64,000 bases of DNA from Agapetus fuscipes (Eukaryota; Arthropoda; Insecta; Trichoptera; Glossosomatidae): NCBI GenBank assembly GCA_951799405.1, contig OX637335.1, positions 16,744,342 to 16,808,341 of the forward strand, given 5' to 3'. Under the pieces are notes generated by a model. The model saw only the letters and a program-made list of their open reading frames with translations, did no database searches and was not told the origin of the DNA. Shown in pieces: positions 36,770 to 47,866 of the stretch (position 1 is its first letter; each line of letters begins with the position of its first letter). Position numbers and translations under genes: made by a program.

Positions 36770-37345
36770 AATTTAGAGGAATGAAATTAATTATTTTTAG
36801 TGTTAAGAAAACGAAAAACACATCTGTATCGACCGCAGTTCAAGATCCAAGTCCCCGAGTTTATTCAAAAATTAGAAAATAAGATTAATTATTTTTAGTG
36901 TTTTGAAAACGAAAAACACAACTGTATCGACCGCTGTTTCAGATCCGAGTCCCGAGTTTATTAAAAATTTAGAAAACGAAATTAATTATTTTTAGCGTTT
37001 AGAGAATCAAAACACATCCGTATCGATCGCCAGTCAAAATCCGAGTCCCGAGTTTATTCAAAAATTTGAAAATAAGATTAATTATTTTTAGTGTTTAGAG
37101 AAAACGAAAAACACATCTGTATCGACCGCAGTTCAAGATCGAAGTCCCCGAGTTTATTAAAAAATTAGAAAATCAAAATTTAATTATTTTTAGTGTTTAG
37201 AGAATCCAAACACATCCGTATCGATCGCCAGTCAAAATCCGAGTCCCCGAGTTTATTAAAATTAGGAAATTAAATTAATTATTTTTAGTGTTTTGAAAAC
37301 GAAAAACACAACTGTATCGACCGCTGTTTCAGATCCGAGTCCCCC
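36770..37345 (+). repeat. Minisatellite, ~98-bp unit, about 5.7 copies
   Basis: TTAATTATTTTTAG recurs at about 95-100 bp spacing (near 36788, 36887, 36982, 37078, 37179 and 37275). Each occurrence is followed by AACACA, TGTATCGACCGC-like and GAGTCCCCGAGTTTATT blocks. Units alternate between two variants (GACCGC with GTTCAAGAT or GTTTCAGAT; GATCGCC with AGTCAAAAT), hinting at a higher-order dimer. Confidence 0.85.
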
Positions 37346-37469
37346 ATCCCTTGCAACGTCAGGGGTGCATCTCTTCCCTCTCCTCCCCTTGAGATCTCCT
37401 TTCCTCCGCCCCAAGATCTGCCGCAAGTCATAGCGATATAATTATTGGTTGAAAGAGAGAGAACTCTAC

Positions 37470-37572
37470 AGTACACATACAGCATTTGCAAGCGCGAACT
37501 ATACGTGTTTGTTTGTGGGCATGCATTTGATATGAGCTTTAAATGTTAATATATTTTTGCAACTTAGGTTAT
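37470..37572 (+). repeat. Repeat A fragment
   Basis: 3' half of repeat A: AGCGCGAACTATACGTG, TTGTGGGCATGCATTTGATA and TTTTGCAACTTAGGTTATAG. Confidence 0.6.
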
Positions 37573-37629
37573 AGATAGATTATAGACGATGGAGCAACTG
37601 CTCTGAGAGCGTTATAAACAGAAATACAT

Positions 37630-37893
37630 ATTTTGTACTCAATCCTGGACTCGCAGCAAATGAAAGCGCTGCAACAGAGGAAAGACATGGTCAGTTTTTC
37701 GCCCCCTCAAGAGTAATTTGGCTGCATCATTAAAGACGGACTGCAGTCAAGACTGCCGAAACCTTAGAAGACCCCAGAACAGAGCATTGCAATAGTCCAG
37801 TCTCGACACAGCGAAAGGCGCAATGAGAATCTTAGCTGCTCCAGATGTCAAACAGTTTCTGACCCATCTCAACTGCCTCAGGTGAAAGAAACA
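37630..37893 (-). mobile_element. L2/CR1-like LINE internal fragment
   Basis: Reverse complement of the region of the 45.7-kb LINE around 46510-46770 (CCTGAGGCAGTTGAGATGGG to TTGCAGCGCTTTC-like). It carries decayed RT C-terminal coding. No 3' tail, so this is a fragment, later joined to SINE D. Confidence 0.75.
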
Positions 37894-37898
37894 GGAGC

Positions 37899-38016
37899 TT
37901 TTTTTAACTCAGCGAAGAGCATGAAAATATAAAAGGTACATTTTGTGTGCTCCACTGGGGCTCGAACCCACAACCTTCCATTTACGAGTCTGAAGCGTTA
38001 CCACTAGACCCGGAGA
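37899..38016 (-). mobile_element. SINE family D head fragment
   Basis: On the minus strand the head has TCTAGTGGTAACGCTTCAGA, GTAAATGGAAGGTTGTGGGT and a good B box GGTTCGAGCCCC, followed by the GAGCACACAAAATG body start. It lies between two LINE fragments in opposite orientation. Confidence 0.7.
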
Positions 38017-38400
38017 GGGTGGTCTACCGTGTTTGTCTGATGGTATATAAAGCCATCAATGGCGTGGCTCCACCTTATCTGACTGACATGATTTCGCCTG
38101 TTGAGATGGGTGTGAGGAGGCAGACACTCAGATCTGCGGGCGATGGTGCGATCAATTTGGTTCAGCCGCACCGTCAGATCCGTACAAATTTTGGAGACCG
38201 TGCTTTCTGTGTTGCGGGTCCGGTGGAGTGGAACAGACTGCCACCCGGAGTGAAGAACTCCAAATCTATGGGCATATTTCGCGGAGCTCTCAAGACGCAC
38301 CTTTTCAAAAAGTCTTATCCGTGATCGGAGAGGGCCCTTGAGGTGTGACACACACAAAAACGGCGCTCTCTTATCATGTGCAATTAAAAATAAATAAGCC
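38017..38400 (+). mobile_element. L2/CR1-like LINE 3' end, second subfamily
   Basis: Encodes YRVCLMVYKAINGVAPPYLT, then GVRRQTLRSAGDGAIN, FGDRAFCVAGPVEWNRLPPG and GALKTHLFKKSYP with the stop at 38322-38324. This is the standard C-terminal block of L2/CR1-type ORF2. The 3' UTR has GAGAGGGCCCTTGAGGTGTG, ACACACAAAAACGGCGCTCT and a simple AT tail near 38405-38420. The UTR matches the 3' end of SINE D at 3.3, 45.2 and 60.0 kb. Confidence 0.8.
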
Positions 38401-38561
38401 TGATATATATATATATATACGGACCGGCTAATATTTAACATCATCAATTGAACCAGTTTCGTCGAATTCTCACTATCGCTTGCATGCATTTCCAGAACTT
38501 AACTACATTCTGCGAAAACAACGTACTTTATAAGCTTATATAATACACTACGTCACGCTAT

Positions 38562-38818
38562 TTCATCACCTTAGTGCTCGTTTGTCTTATCTCGAACAGA
38601 AGTAATTTCACATGAGCAATATTTGTATGTGTACTGGACCAATGTGTCTTATGAATCCTGGAAATTGCTTTTAAAAATATTAAAAACTCTCCCATTATCG
38701 TGTTGTACGTTTTTTTCTTAGCTCAGATTGTGTAGAAGGTGATTCTTTAGACAATTTCATTTAAGGGTCATCTTTGAATCGAATGGTAGATAAGGCAAAC
38801 AAGCACTGGGGTGACGAT
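38562..38818. mobile_element. MITE family B copy 3
   Basis: The best terminal inverted repeats of the family: TCATCACCTTAGTGCTCGTT at 38563-38582 and the complementary end CAAGCACTGGGGTGACGA at 38800-38817. The interior matches the other four copies. Confidence 0.8.
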
Positions 38819-39111
38819 TTGCAGCAAAGCTGTTGCATTGCCATCGCCATTCCTGAAACACCACATAACGTCTCTCTGTCCTGCAGTTTGAAGTTTAATC
38901 TCACGACAAAGTCATGCGCTGAATGTCTATGGGATTTGCGTTTGACGTTATGAAAGTGATACAAACCCATTTCAAAGTTCCGCGCAGCTGACAGAGCGTG
39001 TCTCTATCGGGACGATACTATCTTCATTACCCGTTTCTATAATCAAAGTTGCATATACATATATTAACATTTCATTTTAATAAAATGCATGCCCACTAAC
39101 AGATACGTGTC

Positions 39112-39470
39112 TAAATCTAAATCTAAGTTGCAAAGGTATAATTAATTTGAGATTCACATTAACTAGTTCTAATAATTGTAGTATTCCAACGGAACTCAAG
39201 GTCTAAATTTACTTTTATTTTATCTACATCATATTTGTATAATGACTGTTTCCTAAATAAAATAAAATAAAAAAAGATGCATTCCTACAAGCAGACACGT
39301 ATAAGGTCGCGCTAACACATGCCGCATGCGGATCAACAATTTAAAAACCCAAACATAAGCCCTGAAACTCTTACCTGTCTTCCCTGAAACAAGTGTGAGA
39401 TTGGAAAATTGAACCGTCTTTTTACAGTATGAATGGTCGGCCTCATACCAACCTATAAGTCAAGGAAAGC
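39112..39470 (-). repeat. Repeat A with internal insertion
   Basis: Minus-strand repeat A. The tail-side part (39112-39170) and the main body (39285-39470) are separated by about 110 bp of AT-rich sequence containing an AATAAAATAAAATAAAA run, evidently a later insertion. Confidence 0.65.
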
Positions 39471-39592
39471 TTGATTTTGTGTTTCCGGGCTTTGACCGTG
39501 GTCCATAGTTTTTTTTTTCTTCTTTTTACTTCTTCTTCTTCTTGATACTTCTTGAAGATTTCACCTTACGTTTCGTCACTCCTGTGTGTGAC

Positions 39593-39918
39593 TTTTTCAG
39601 AGCTCTGCTTCCTTCTACGTGTAATGCTGGAAATAAGTTTTCCGGGATCTATTGCCGTGGTCTGTGTGAGCTGGAGTTTCCAGATAAGCCCCCCATGTCT
39701 ACGATGGGCTTCTTCAGCGTAAAAATGAAATGATGAAGATGATCTTGATGAAACTGTGAATCATCAAGTGCTATGTTTCATCACTGTTTTACTTTCACGC
39801 TGAAGAAGCCCATCGTAGGCATGGGTTAAAAGTCCGGAAGCTCCAGCTTCCACAGTCCACGGCAACAGATTCCGGGAAACATCTCTCCAGCATCATCCGC
39901 CGGCCGTGTAAACCTTAA
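39593..39918. repeat. Long foldback of the CCGGAAGCTCC family
   Basis: Two inverted arms, about 39620-39720 and 39790-39905, share GAAGAAGCCCATCGTAG, GGAGCTGGAGTTTCC/GGAAGCTCCAGCTTCC, and CCGGGATCTATTGCCGTGG and its complement, around a 70-bp loop. Each arm, read outward from the loop, begins CTGAAGAAGCCCATCGTAGR and CATGGG. This is close to a hammerhead CUGAUGA box plus stem II, but the GAAA core is damaged on both sides. Confidence 0.65.
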
Positions 39919-39928
39919 ACTCATACGA

Positions 39929-40168
39929 GGCTATTCTTAGACATTTTAGTCGCCCGTTGAGCCCACGCTTTGACAAACTAATGATGCATTGGTATGAAGA
40001 CCTGTCAATCCAAGATGGCCGCAAGTGAACAGCGGATTACAGTCTTTATTCAAAAGCTACCAAAATTCGGTAGGTAAGAATGACCGTGGTCATGAAACTT
40101 CCATGCGAGGCATCATTAGTTTGTCAAAGCGTGGGCTCAACGGGCGACTCAAATGTCTAAGAATAGCC
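39929..40168. mobile_element. MITE with 59-bp near-perfect terminal inverted repeats
   Basis: Left arm 39929-39987 and right arm 40110-40168 are reverse complements with a single mismatch. Both start GGCTATTCTTAGACATTT. The 122-bp centre is non-coding and contains CAAGATGGCCGC. No clear target-site duplication is seen. Nearly identical arms imply recent insertion or gene conversion. It sits 10 bp after the foldback above. Confidence 0.8.
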
Positions 40169-40202
40169 CCGTTAGGCACGTTTGCGCTTACAAAATGATA
40201 CG

Positions 40203-40312
40203 TTTTGTTACAATTCAAAAACTAAACCTCAAATGAAAGCCCTGCAAGCCGCTTATGTTAATTTTTTTCATATCTTCCCTGAAACAGGGGTGACATTAGC
40301 AAAGTGAACATT
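40203..40312 (-). repeat. Repeat A fragment
   Basis: AAACCTCAAATGAAAGCCCT, CTTCCCTGAAACAGGGGTGA and GCAAAGTGAAC; a middle segment in reverse orientation. Confidence 0.55.
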
Positions 40313-40605
40313 TTTATTTATTTTAGACCCTTATTGGCACTGTTGTGAACTCTGAAATGTTTTATAAAGTTTTGATAATTTTATAACTGGCCGAACCAAT
40401 CTAATGATTAATTGCAAAGCACGCCAAGTACCAACATGTCATGCAAACTCAGCCGCAGCGGTTTTTTTTTCTTGCAAACTAAAAAGCTATCTACGGGCGC
40501 TATTTTAATTTCCATACATTTTTAAATAAACGCTATGTTTTAGTTTAAACGTAACTTGGGGTGTACAGACTGTTGTAGTGATTTGGTTAATGCCAGAAAA
40601 AGTCA

Positions 40606-40978
40606 ACTCGAGATTTTACTCGAGACTTTACTCGAGAAACCACTCGAGACTTTACTCGAGACTTTACTCAAGACTTTACTCGAGAAACCACTCGAGACTT
40701 TACTCGAGAATTTACTCAAGACTTTACTCGAGACTTTAATTGAGGCTTTACTCGAGACTTTATTCGAGACTCTACTCAAAACTTTACTCGAGACTTTACT
40801 CAAGATTTCACTCGAGACTCTACTCAAGACTTCAATCGAGACTTCACTCAAGATTTCACTCGAGACTTTACTCGAGACTCTACTCAAGACTTCACTCGAG
40901 ACATTACTCAAGACTTCACTCGAGACTTTACTCGAGACTCTACTCAAGACTTCAATCGAGACTTTACTTGACACTTAA
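40606..40978 (+). repeat. 12-bp minisatellite (ACTCGAGACTTT), about 31 units
   Basis: A head-to-tail array of a 12-bp unit, ACTCGAGACTTT, with common variants ACTCAAGACTTT and ACTCGAGAAACC. Most units contain the XhoI palindrome CTCGAG. Since 12 is a multiple of 3, both strands read open: LLET/LLKT repeats on + and SSKV/LSRV on -. These frames are by-products of the array, not genes. Confidence 0.92.
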
Positions 40979-41683
40979 TTAATTGAGGCCAAACTCGAGC
41001 GATGTGTACCGGATTAGAAAAAGTAAACGAGAATGAAAAATGAATTCACGTCAAATAATTAGCTTCAAAATAATGACTCCATCTTGCCGTGGCAATGTTT
41101 TACTCGTTTTGACATCTTTTTTCATTTATCAGAAAAGTGCGGAGGAATCATTAATAAAAGTTAAACCATCCGAGTAGCAAATTTAAGCCTGACATTATAA
41201 ACGCCCTTAAAAGTGGAGATAATATTGAACTTAAAGCATAAAAAAAATGTACGAAAGAAAATTTGTTCATTTCGATGCCTTAAAGTTACAACTGAAAAGT
41301 GACATATTAAAAGCTTACATGGTTTTCTAAGATGAATGCACCTTTTTCCCTATTTTCTACGAGAGAAAATACAAAAAAAATGTGAATATCCTGTAGTTTA
41401 GAACACTTTCATGAGCACTTCCTTATAATTAGTTCACCTTCTATAAGAAGTTACACAGACTATAATGTTTTATGTACGATTTCTTAAATTAGTGAATCAG
41501 TATTTCATTCAGTTTTACATTTAAGGTGGCGATTTTAGAAAAAGTGTGTTGATCTTGATCTATTTATCAATTTAATCGTAACATAACTGTGCATACAGTG
41601 CAACTTCTTGCTGCCTTGTGCCCATAGAGGTCGCATGTGGTGGTTATGGCAAAGTATTTAGTTTTTACAGATAAGGGTGGCGG
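40979..41683. other. AT-rich intron
   Basis: Nothing recognised. Confidence 0.5.
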
Positions 41684-42006
41684 CCTTCAGTCAACTACTT
41701 GAAGTGGAAGTTTTCTTGCTCCTGAAGGAGTTGTTGGTCATCCTTGTAAATGCTGAGTAAACCTTGCCGATATTTTTCTTGCCGATATTTAAGTTTGAAA
41801 TACTCATCAAAACGAAGTATCATTTCTGACACCATCGGCGGGAATCGAACATTGAACTCTAACAGTGCTATTCACAATACATTTAACCCATAGCTCATCC
41901 ATGGATCATCGTTTTTTCGTATGGAAAATTGGGCTTAGGTGAAGGATGAGCCATAGACTTTTTGTGTGTGAATAGAACCGTAAAATTCTACAAACTGAGC
42001 TCAATT
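41684..42006 (-). mobile_element. SINE family C interrupted by MITE J
   Basis: On the minus strand the SINE head (TTGAGCTCAGTTTGTAGAAT) and body are split by a 116-bp insertion at 41864-41979. The body end has CTTCAGGAGCAAGAAAACTT and CAAGTAGTTGAC. The B box is the complement of GGGAATCGAAC at 41840-41850. Confidence 0.7.
41864..41979. mobile_element. MITE family J copy 3, nested in SINE C
   Basis: Ends GTGCTATTCACAATAC and TTTGTGTGTGAATAGAAC are inverted repeats. The interior has CATCCATGGATCATCGTTTT. It belongs to the same family as 25161 and 25431. The nesting shows it moved after the SINE inserted. Confidence 0.65.
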
Positions 42007-42054
42007 GTCAGTTTTTAGTATTATTAGTTGCGTAGTTGCGTTTGCGTTGCGTAC

Positions 42055-42361
42055 TAGCCCATACTTTAAAAACTTGTTCACTTTGCCAATGTCAACCCTG
42101 TTTCATGGAAGGTCTGCAAGAGTTGCAGGGCTTATATTCATTTGAGATTGGGTTTTATGTTGTAAGTCCACATACGGCATGTGAAAGCGGGAAATTGAAC
42201 GTGTCTGCTTATGGGAATGCATGTTTTTTTAAGGAATCCTGTGCGGGTGGCTCCCCAATTCTTGAAAGTCTTGGGGTTCTATGGCACCTTGGAAGGGTGC
42301 CGCAGAAGTGTTGCTTGAGTATGAATCTTAAATGTAATATATCTTTTCAACTTGGATTATA
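42055..42361 (+). repeat. Repeat A interrupted by Tail-T module
   Basis: A forward repeat A copy: GTTCACTTTGCCAATGTCAA, GGTCTGCAAGAGTTGCAGGG, and GTCCACATACGGCATGTG. It is split at about 42224-42316 by a Tail-T module (AAGGAATCCTGTGCGGGTGG to GTGTTGCTTGAG), and resumes with GAATCTTAAATG. Confidence 0.7.
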
Positions 42362-42374
42362 GACTATAGATAAG

Positions 42375-42535
42375 AAAAGCTGTCGCTGGGATGGTCAAGG
42401 TGATGAGACGTCAGCACTCGAATTTTAAATTATTGAAAAAATTGCAAGTTCTAACCCCTCCTGCACCGTGTCCTATAAACAATAACTTTGACCCTGGTTC
42501 AACAGATGTCATTGGGCTGTCATTAAGTAGTAATT
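42375..42535 (+). mobile_element. SINE family E, degraded
   Basis: Carries GTTCTAACCCCTCCTGCACC (degraded B box) and GACCCTGGTTCAACAGATG, the diagnostic body word of the 5.0-kb copy. Confidence 0.45.
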
Positions 42536-42584
42536 GATTAAAAATATTAAAAAAATGAAATATTTATCAAAATCTTAGCTGTAA

Positions 42585-42800
42585 AGAAATATATCATTAA
42601 AGATTCATATTAAACGCATTCCCACAAGCTGACATGTATAATTTCGCGCTAACACATGCCGCATGTGGACCTACAATATAAAAACCCAATCTCAAATGAG
42701 CATAAGCCCTGCAACTCTTGCCGACCTTCCCTGAAACACGGAGGACATTGGCAAAATGAACCATTTGTTACAGTATGGGTGGTCAGCCTCATACAACTAA
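42585..42800 (-). repeat. Repeat A, near full-length
   Basis: Minus-strand copy: ACACATGCCGCATGTGGACC, CAATCTCAAATGAGCATAAG, CTTGCCGACCTTCCCTGAAA and GGGTGGTCAGCCTCATAC. The tail is short. Confidence 0.75.
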
Positions 42801-42877
42801 ACAGTAAAAATTAAAACCTTCAAAACATATTCTACAAAAAAGTTAAAAATATTTTTTGAAAGCATCAGCCTTAAACG

Positions 42878-42985
42878 CCAGCATTACAGATCAACCGTCA
42901 TTTTTTTCGCTCCTTGCATACTTCTTTCATTTCATCCAGAGTCATAACCTTTTTCATACAAGCTCTCCTTTTATTATGACTCTGG
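42878..42985 (-). mobile_element. RTE-like LINE fragment
   Basis: The complement resembles the last coding part of the LINE at 52.97 kb (AAAAGGAGAGCTTGTATG, GAATGAAATGAAAGAAGTAT-like). The stop and tail region is decayed. Confidence 0.5.
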
Positions 42986-43419
42986 ATAATGTTAATATAA
43001 TACCTGTTTCCGGCTTATTATATTTTACAAGCAACTTGTAAAATAAACGATGAAAGTTGAAAGAAAAAAACGAGGTTAGTGCCGAGAAATGTCCGTCCAC
43101 ACAATTAAAGTAACAGGCTGGGCGCAGGTATTCTGGTTAGATCTCGCCAACTAACTTTTGCCAGTAATATTTAAGCGAGCTTGTTGCAAAGTTCAGAAAG
43201 TTGCAGGAACTAAACCAGTTAGCCGCGAGGTAGTAGGTACTAAAGCGGTCAAATACCAAACTTGGCGCAGAATAATCAACATGCACGGTGTGAACGTACC
43301 ATTAGATGCACTCGTAATGTTTTTTTGATATTAATTTTTGATGAAAAATAAAATTTGAAAATGAAGTAAGCAAGTCGAAATTAAATAAGGTAAATAAATC
43401 CTGTAAAATAAAAATCTAG

Positions 43420-43868
43420 AATCTTAGTTGCACAAACATATTCAAATTTAAAATTCATGCTATAATTATTTTACTTGGGGTTCTTTTAATTAAACTGCAA
43501 TTTATTTTCACAATATTGGTTACACATCACTGTTCACTCTTCTAGCTCTCACTTATAATGACTTCGCGGCACAATACTCTAAGTGGCTGGCCCACAGAAT
43601 CATTGCTCATATTTGGGCGGCAGAGACGATTCTTGAGGGTTCTAGATTATTCCACATAGTTCTATAATGGACTTTTTCCCAATAACAGGCTCGTGTAAAT
43701 TCGCACTTACAAATGCTGCATGTGTACTAACAAATTAAAATCCAAACCTCAAATGAACATACAACCTGCAACTTTTGCCAGCCTTCCTTGTAACGGGGTG
43801 ATATTGGCGAAGTAAACTATTTTTAACAGTATGGATGGTCTGCCTCATACGAAACTAGAAGTCAAGAA
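43420..43868 (-). repeat. Repeat A split by a ~215-bp insertion
   Basis: The tail side is at 43420-43470 and the main body at 43684-43868. The interruption at 43471-43683 begins with the segment shared with 28.66 kb (GGTTCTTTTAATTAAACTGC). Confidence 0.6.
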
Positions 43869-44352
43869 ACTCATGGACAAATATAAATCATTAAAAATTC
43901 CTGTACTTTATAAAAGTCAATCTTTGTTATTATGTTTTTATTTTATTTTACAACCCCCTGCGACTAATAAACTGTCCAAGTACTAACCATTATACCACCG
44001 TGCTAGCGCTACCTACATAAATTTGGGATGGTAGTACTCGTATTTTTTCCGACGCTTTCAACGCCAAAGTACTAACGGGGTTTGTTTGCATTAATTTAGC
44101 TTTGTAGCAGATGTCCTCAACCCTTTATCCCGAAAAGACAACTTTTGATGAATATCATTAGGGCGGAGTTAATTTAAAAACGTTTACAAAGCCTCACTAG
44201 TTAAAGTAAGGGTGAAAACACCTGGAAAAGGTGATCGGATAATGAAGACTAGCTTGATAAACACTCTTGAGGCTCAAACTAATCCATTCATTTTGTTAAA
44301 GGATGTTACTATTTTGTTATTTATTTTTTATTATTGCGTAAGCCAGACGCTT

Positions 44353-44774
44353 AGGCCCGGTATTTTGAAGTATCGTAAAGTTAACTAAAATGCAATTTTA
44401 GTTAAATCATCATAATATTTCACTCACCGAATTTCGCCAGTAAATATTTAGTAACTTTAACTTTCGATTTTCAAGATGGCGGCGCTTCACTGACAGCAGC
44501 TGTTCTTTTTTTAATGTAAGGATACATCAAAATTGTTGTAAATTGAACATTTTTGGTGTTGTTTTCTAGCTTAATGAAGGTTAGGCATATGATTTTTATG
44601 AATAGTTGATTGTTTTAAAGCTTTTGAATGGCATTTTAATTATTTCCAAGATTTGGGGGCGTGGCTTCATATGTCGGTAAGGTTCGGTTTTAGTTAACTC
44701 GAGATTGAGTATTTTGAATAAAAGTTCAAGTAATAGTTAACTAAAATATTACTGCAGTTCAATATACCGGGCCT
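44353..44774. mobile_element. Putative 422-bp MITE with AGGCCCGGTAT ends
   Basis: The left end AGGCCCGGTATTTTGAA and right end (complement of AGGCCCGGTATATTGAA) match at 16 of 17. Subterminal GTTAACTAAAAT occurs on both sides. The centre contains AAGATGGCGGCG and CAGCAGCTGTT. A related end (AATACCGGGCCT) closes the element at 54.10 kb. Confidence 0.6.
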
Positions 44775-44816
44775 GGAGTGTTTATAACAAAATCGTATGT
44801 ATTCGGATTTTTATTC

Positions 44817-44855
44817 TTACCTGATGATGATCATCATGATCGAAAATGTTAGTAA
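44817..44855 (+). ncRNA. Hammerhead-ribozyme-like motif, copy 1
   Basis: TTAC (stem I strand), CTGATGA, one extra T, a 5-bp stem II (GATCA/TGATC with TCA loop), GAAA, then ATGTTA and GTAA (stem I return). All spacings equal those at 49917-49955. Two stem II base pairs differ between the copies by compensatory change. Predicted cleavage is after the A at 44851. Stem III is too short for a monomer fold and would need a dimer through AATGTT. Confidence 0.55.
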
Positions 44856-45083
44856 TTAATTATTATTAATCAAAATAAAATAAACATCCTAATTGTTTTT
44901 ATTAGAATTTTCAAAAGTTATATAAACTTTAACAGAATTCAAGAAATCGTATGTTTTTGCTTAACAAGAATGGAAATTAAAAACATTTTTTTTTTGTGGT
45001 TCATAGTATGTATGTAAATAACAAATAGATAGAAATACAGAAGATAAGAGAGAAGGCAGAGCTAACAAAGTTACCATTACCAT

Positions 45084-45305
45084 TACCATACCATTTATAT
45101 TTTCAAATATCCTCTTTGCTGGATGAAAAATTCATATACCTTTACTAAAGACCGGTCACTTAAGTTCCATCCAGCCTTACAGCAACTGGGTCTAGCTTGA
45201 GAATTGACGCTTTCTGCAGTGACGACCAAGCTCGCAGAGGGCTCATGAGGTTTCATACACACAAAAACAGCGCTCACCAAATAAATTATCCTAATATTAT
45301 TACAA
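45084..45305 (+). mobile_element. SINE family D, headless copy
   Basis: Body and 3' tail only: TCCATCCAGCCTTACAGCAA, TTGAGAATTGACGCTTTCTG, CACACAAAAACAGCGCTCAC and CCTAATATTATTAC. The tRNA-like head is missing, as in a 5'-truncated retroposon. A TTACCATTACCATTACCAT microsatellite lies just before it. Confidence 0.7.
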
Positions 45306-45423
45306 AGAAACTTTCATGTCATCTTAACGAAGCTTAAAAATATTTTCTGTTCTCGGATGAGTGAAAATGAAAACATTGCTTTTCATCCGGACAGGGCTTT
45401 TGAAAAGGACAGGGCAAAAATTA

Positions 45424-45622
45424 TGGTTGGAACACAGATACCGGTAAATCGTTTCATAATCGGGCAGTTTGGCAAAGGGATGAGTCGTGAAAACGCCAAG
45501 TTTCCAAAGTTTTAATATCGACTGCAAGGGATGAATGTGAGCCGTTCTACGAGTTGCCCTTGTTGTGACGAGATGAGGGGGTATAAGTGAGAAAATTTTA
45601 TCGGAACAGACGTCAGTATTGT
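45424..45622 (+). repeat. ~195-bp repeat K, copy 2
   Basis: Matches 33300-33500 over most of its length with few changes. No open frame. It lies about 110 bp before the L2-like LINE insertion. Confidence 0.7.
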
Positions 45623-45732
45623 ACTTTTTTGCCAACAACGTTGTTTTTTTTCATTTAAAAATGAAGAGGGGAAAACAAGCCGTACAACACGGTTTCATTG
45701 ACAAAAAAAAAATATTTAAAAAATAGTTGACT

Positions 45733-47078
45733 TTTATTTTTTTACCGTTCCTTTTATATCGAAAATTATTGAGAAGGCCGTTGTTTGGCAACTCACTCAG
45801 CACATGGAGCGAGGCGGATATCTGTCTAAGTTTCAGTCAGCATATAGAAAAGCTCATTCCACTGAGACTGCCTTACTTCGCATTGTGAATGATGTGATAG
45901 CTGCGGTTGGGGACGGTGCTCTTGCCATGGTGGCAGTACTTGACATGAGCGCTGCCTTCGACACTGTTGATCACAGTATACTCATCACTAAGCTTGATAG
46001 GTTGTACGGAGTCCGAGGAGGAGTATCTAAACTGCTATCTTCATATCTGAAAGGCAGATGTCAGACTGTGGATGTTGATGGTGAGTCATCAGGTATGCCC
46101 ATGGACTGTGGTGTGCCTCAGGGATCTGTGCTCGGGCCTTTACTTTTTACCCTGTACACAAATGATCTTGAGAGCACTGTACTGATGAACGGCACCAGCT
46201 ACTATTCTTATGCTGATGATATTCTACTTTGTCGTTTTTGTCAGCCATCTATGACAGATGCCTGTAGTCTTGAGATGGTCCGGTGCATTGAGGTGGTGGC
46301 TGAGTGGATGGCAAGGTGTCGCCTTAGAATGAATCCAGACAAGACAGAATTCATCTGGATGTCGTCTCCTGGTAGGAAACACTTGCTTGGCTCTTCACCA
46401 ATTAAAGTAATGGGCCTGGATGTATATCCATCTAGCTCAATTAAGTTTCTTGGGGTCCATCTTGACAACACTCTCTCCATGAGTACGCAAATAAGCTCGA
46501 CTGTGAGCTCCTGTTTTTTTCACCTGAGGCAGTTGAGATGGGTCAGAAACTGTTTGACATCCGAAGCTGCTAAGATTCTCATTGCGTCCTTTGTTGTGTC
46601 GAGACTGGATTATTGCAATGGTCTGTTCTGGGGTCTTCCAAGGTTTCAGCAGTCTAGACTGCAGTCCGTCTTTAATGCTGCAGCCAAATTACTCTTAGGA
46701 GGACGAAAAACTGACCATGTCTCTCCTCTGTTGCGGCGCCTTCATTGGCTGCGAGTCCCAGAGAGGATTGAGTACAAAATATGTGTTTCTGTTTTTAATG
46801 CCCTCAGAGGAGTTGCCCCATCGTACTTGTGTGAATTGTGCAGAGTCGACCAGATAGGTGGAAAACGATGCACTCTTCGTTCTGCACAGAGTGACGCCGT
46901 AAACAGGCTTCAACTGCCTCTTCGACGGAACAGAACTGGTTTCGGAGACAGGGCTTTTAGTTCGGCTGGTCCATCCTGCTGGAATAGTCTACCTCTGGAG
47001 TTGAGAACAGAGACCAGTGTTGGCAGTTTCAGGAAGTTGCTTAAGACACATTTGTTTAACAGAAGCTTCAACACATAA
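45733..47078 (+). pseudogene. Truncated LINE ORF2 reverse transcriptase
   Basis: Open for about 448 codons without a stop. Counting from the Met at 45804: first catalytic Asp in VLDMSAAFDTVDH (residues 45-57), PQGSVLGPLLF (105-115), and YADD (136-139) with both catalytic Asp. A thumb region and the terminal block LLRRLHWLRVPERIEYKICV, GFGDRAFSSAGPSCWNSLPL and KLLKTHLF follow. All RT residues visible are intact, but the endonuclease is missing, so it cannot retrotranspose alone. It looks younger than the other L2-like pieces, none of which keeps a long frame. The Met at 45804 is internal, not a true start. Confidence 0.85.
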
Positions 47079-47152
47079 AAGCGCCCTTGGGGTGGCTAGT
47101 GCCACTAAACGGCGCTGTATACAAATTGTCTAATTATTATTATTATTTTTTG
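45733..47152 (+). mobile_element. L2/CR1-like LINE, 5'-truncated, longest copy
   Basis: An insertion of about 1.4 kb. The first readable residues are PFISKIIEKAVVWQLTQHM, the usual start of the RT palm region in L2/CR1 LINEs, so the endonuclease and earlier RT are lost by 5' truncation. The 3' UTR after the stop carries AAGCGCCCTTGGGGTGGC, TAGTGCCACTAAACGGCGCT, in which GCGCC pairs with GGCGC around an inner GGC/GCC hairpin, and an (ATT)n tail at 47131-47150. Flanks show no clear target-site duplication. It lies 790 bp before the exon at 47867. Confidence 0.88.
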
Positions 47153-47545
47153 ACAACAACTGAAGGCAACGCTCACATTCAGTTAGTTAAATGTGAATGT
47201 TGGCCAGTAGCCAGTTGCAAGTCAGTGAACGCAAATATGCATGAAGCTAATTGCATTCGCAAAAGAATAAAACTATAATCAGCACAGAAACACCATAAAG
47301 TGTGTTAGCAGAATTAGCAAGACAGTGATTACTGAAACGTGTGAAGTAAATTTCAAAGCAGGATTTTGAAATTGTGACCTATTTTATGCTAGGCTTCATT
47401 ATACAATAAACTTAAAATTTTTAAAAAGACTGGAAAAAAGTTTAGAGTCATTTGGTCGGGTTAAATCTGACTGACAGAGGCGCTGGTCTCTAATCAAGTG
47501 ATTATACTTGAGAAGAGAGAGTTCTTACAAGTCAGCCAGACATAA
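47153..47545. other. Intron sequence
   Basis: No recognised feature between the LINE and repeat A. Confidence 0.5.
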
Positions 47546-47548
47546 TTG

Positions 47549-47792
47549 ATCTATAATCTAAGTTGTAAAGACATATTAACATTTAAAATTTAAATTAAGC
47601 GAACGCCCACAAACATACAGGTGTGAGTTGGCGCTTACAAATGCTGCATGTGTACCTACAAATTTAAATCTAAGCCTCAAATTAAAATAAGCCCTGCAAC
47701 TTTTGCCGACCTTCCCTGAAACAGGAGTGCTATTGGCAAAGTGCACCATTTTTTACAGTATGAGTGGTCAGCCACATACCAACCTATAAGTT
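47549..47792 (-). repeat. Repeat A, near full-length
   Basis: Minus-strand copy: ATAATCTAAGTTGTAAAGAC (tail side), AAATGCTGCATGTGTACC, CCGACCTTCCCTGAAACAGG, and ACATACCAACCTATAAGTT at the 5' end. It ends 75 bp before the next exon. Confidence 0.75.
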
Positions 47793-47866
47793 ACCCTTAA
47801 ATACCCGAGCCTCGAAGCCACCAGTGCAGAAGTTACAGAGTGAACCATATGTAATGATGTTTCCAG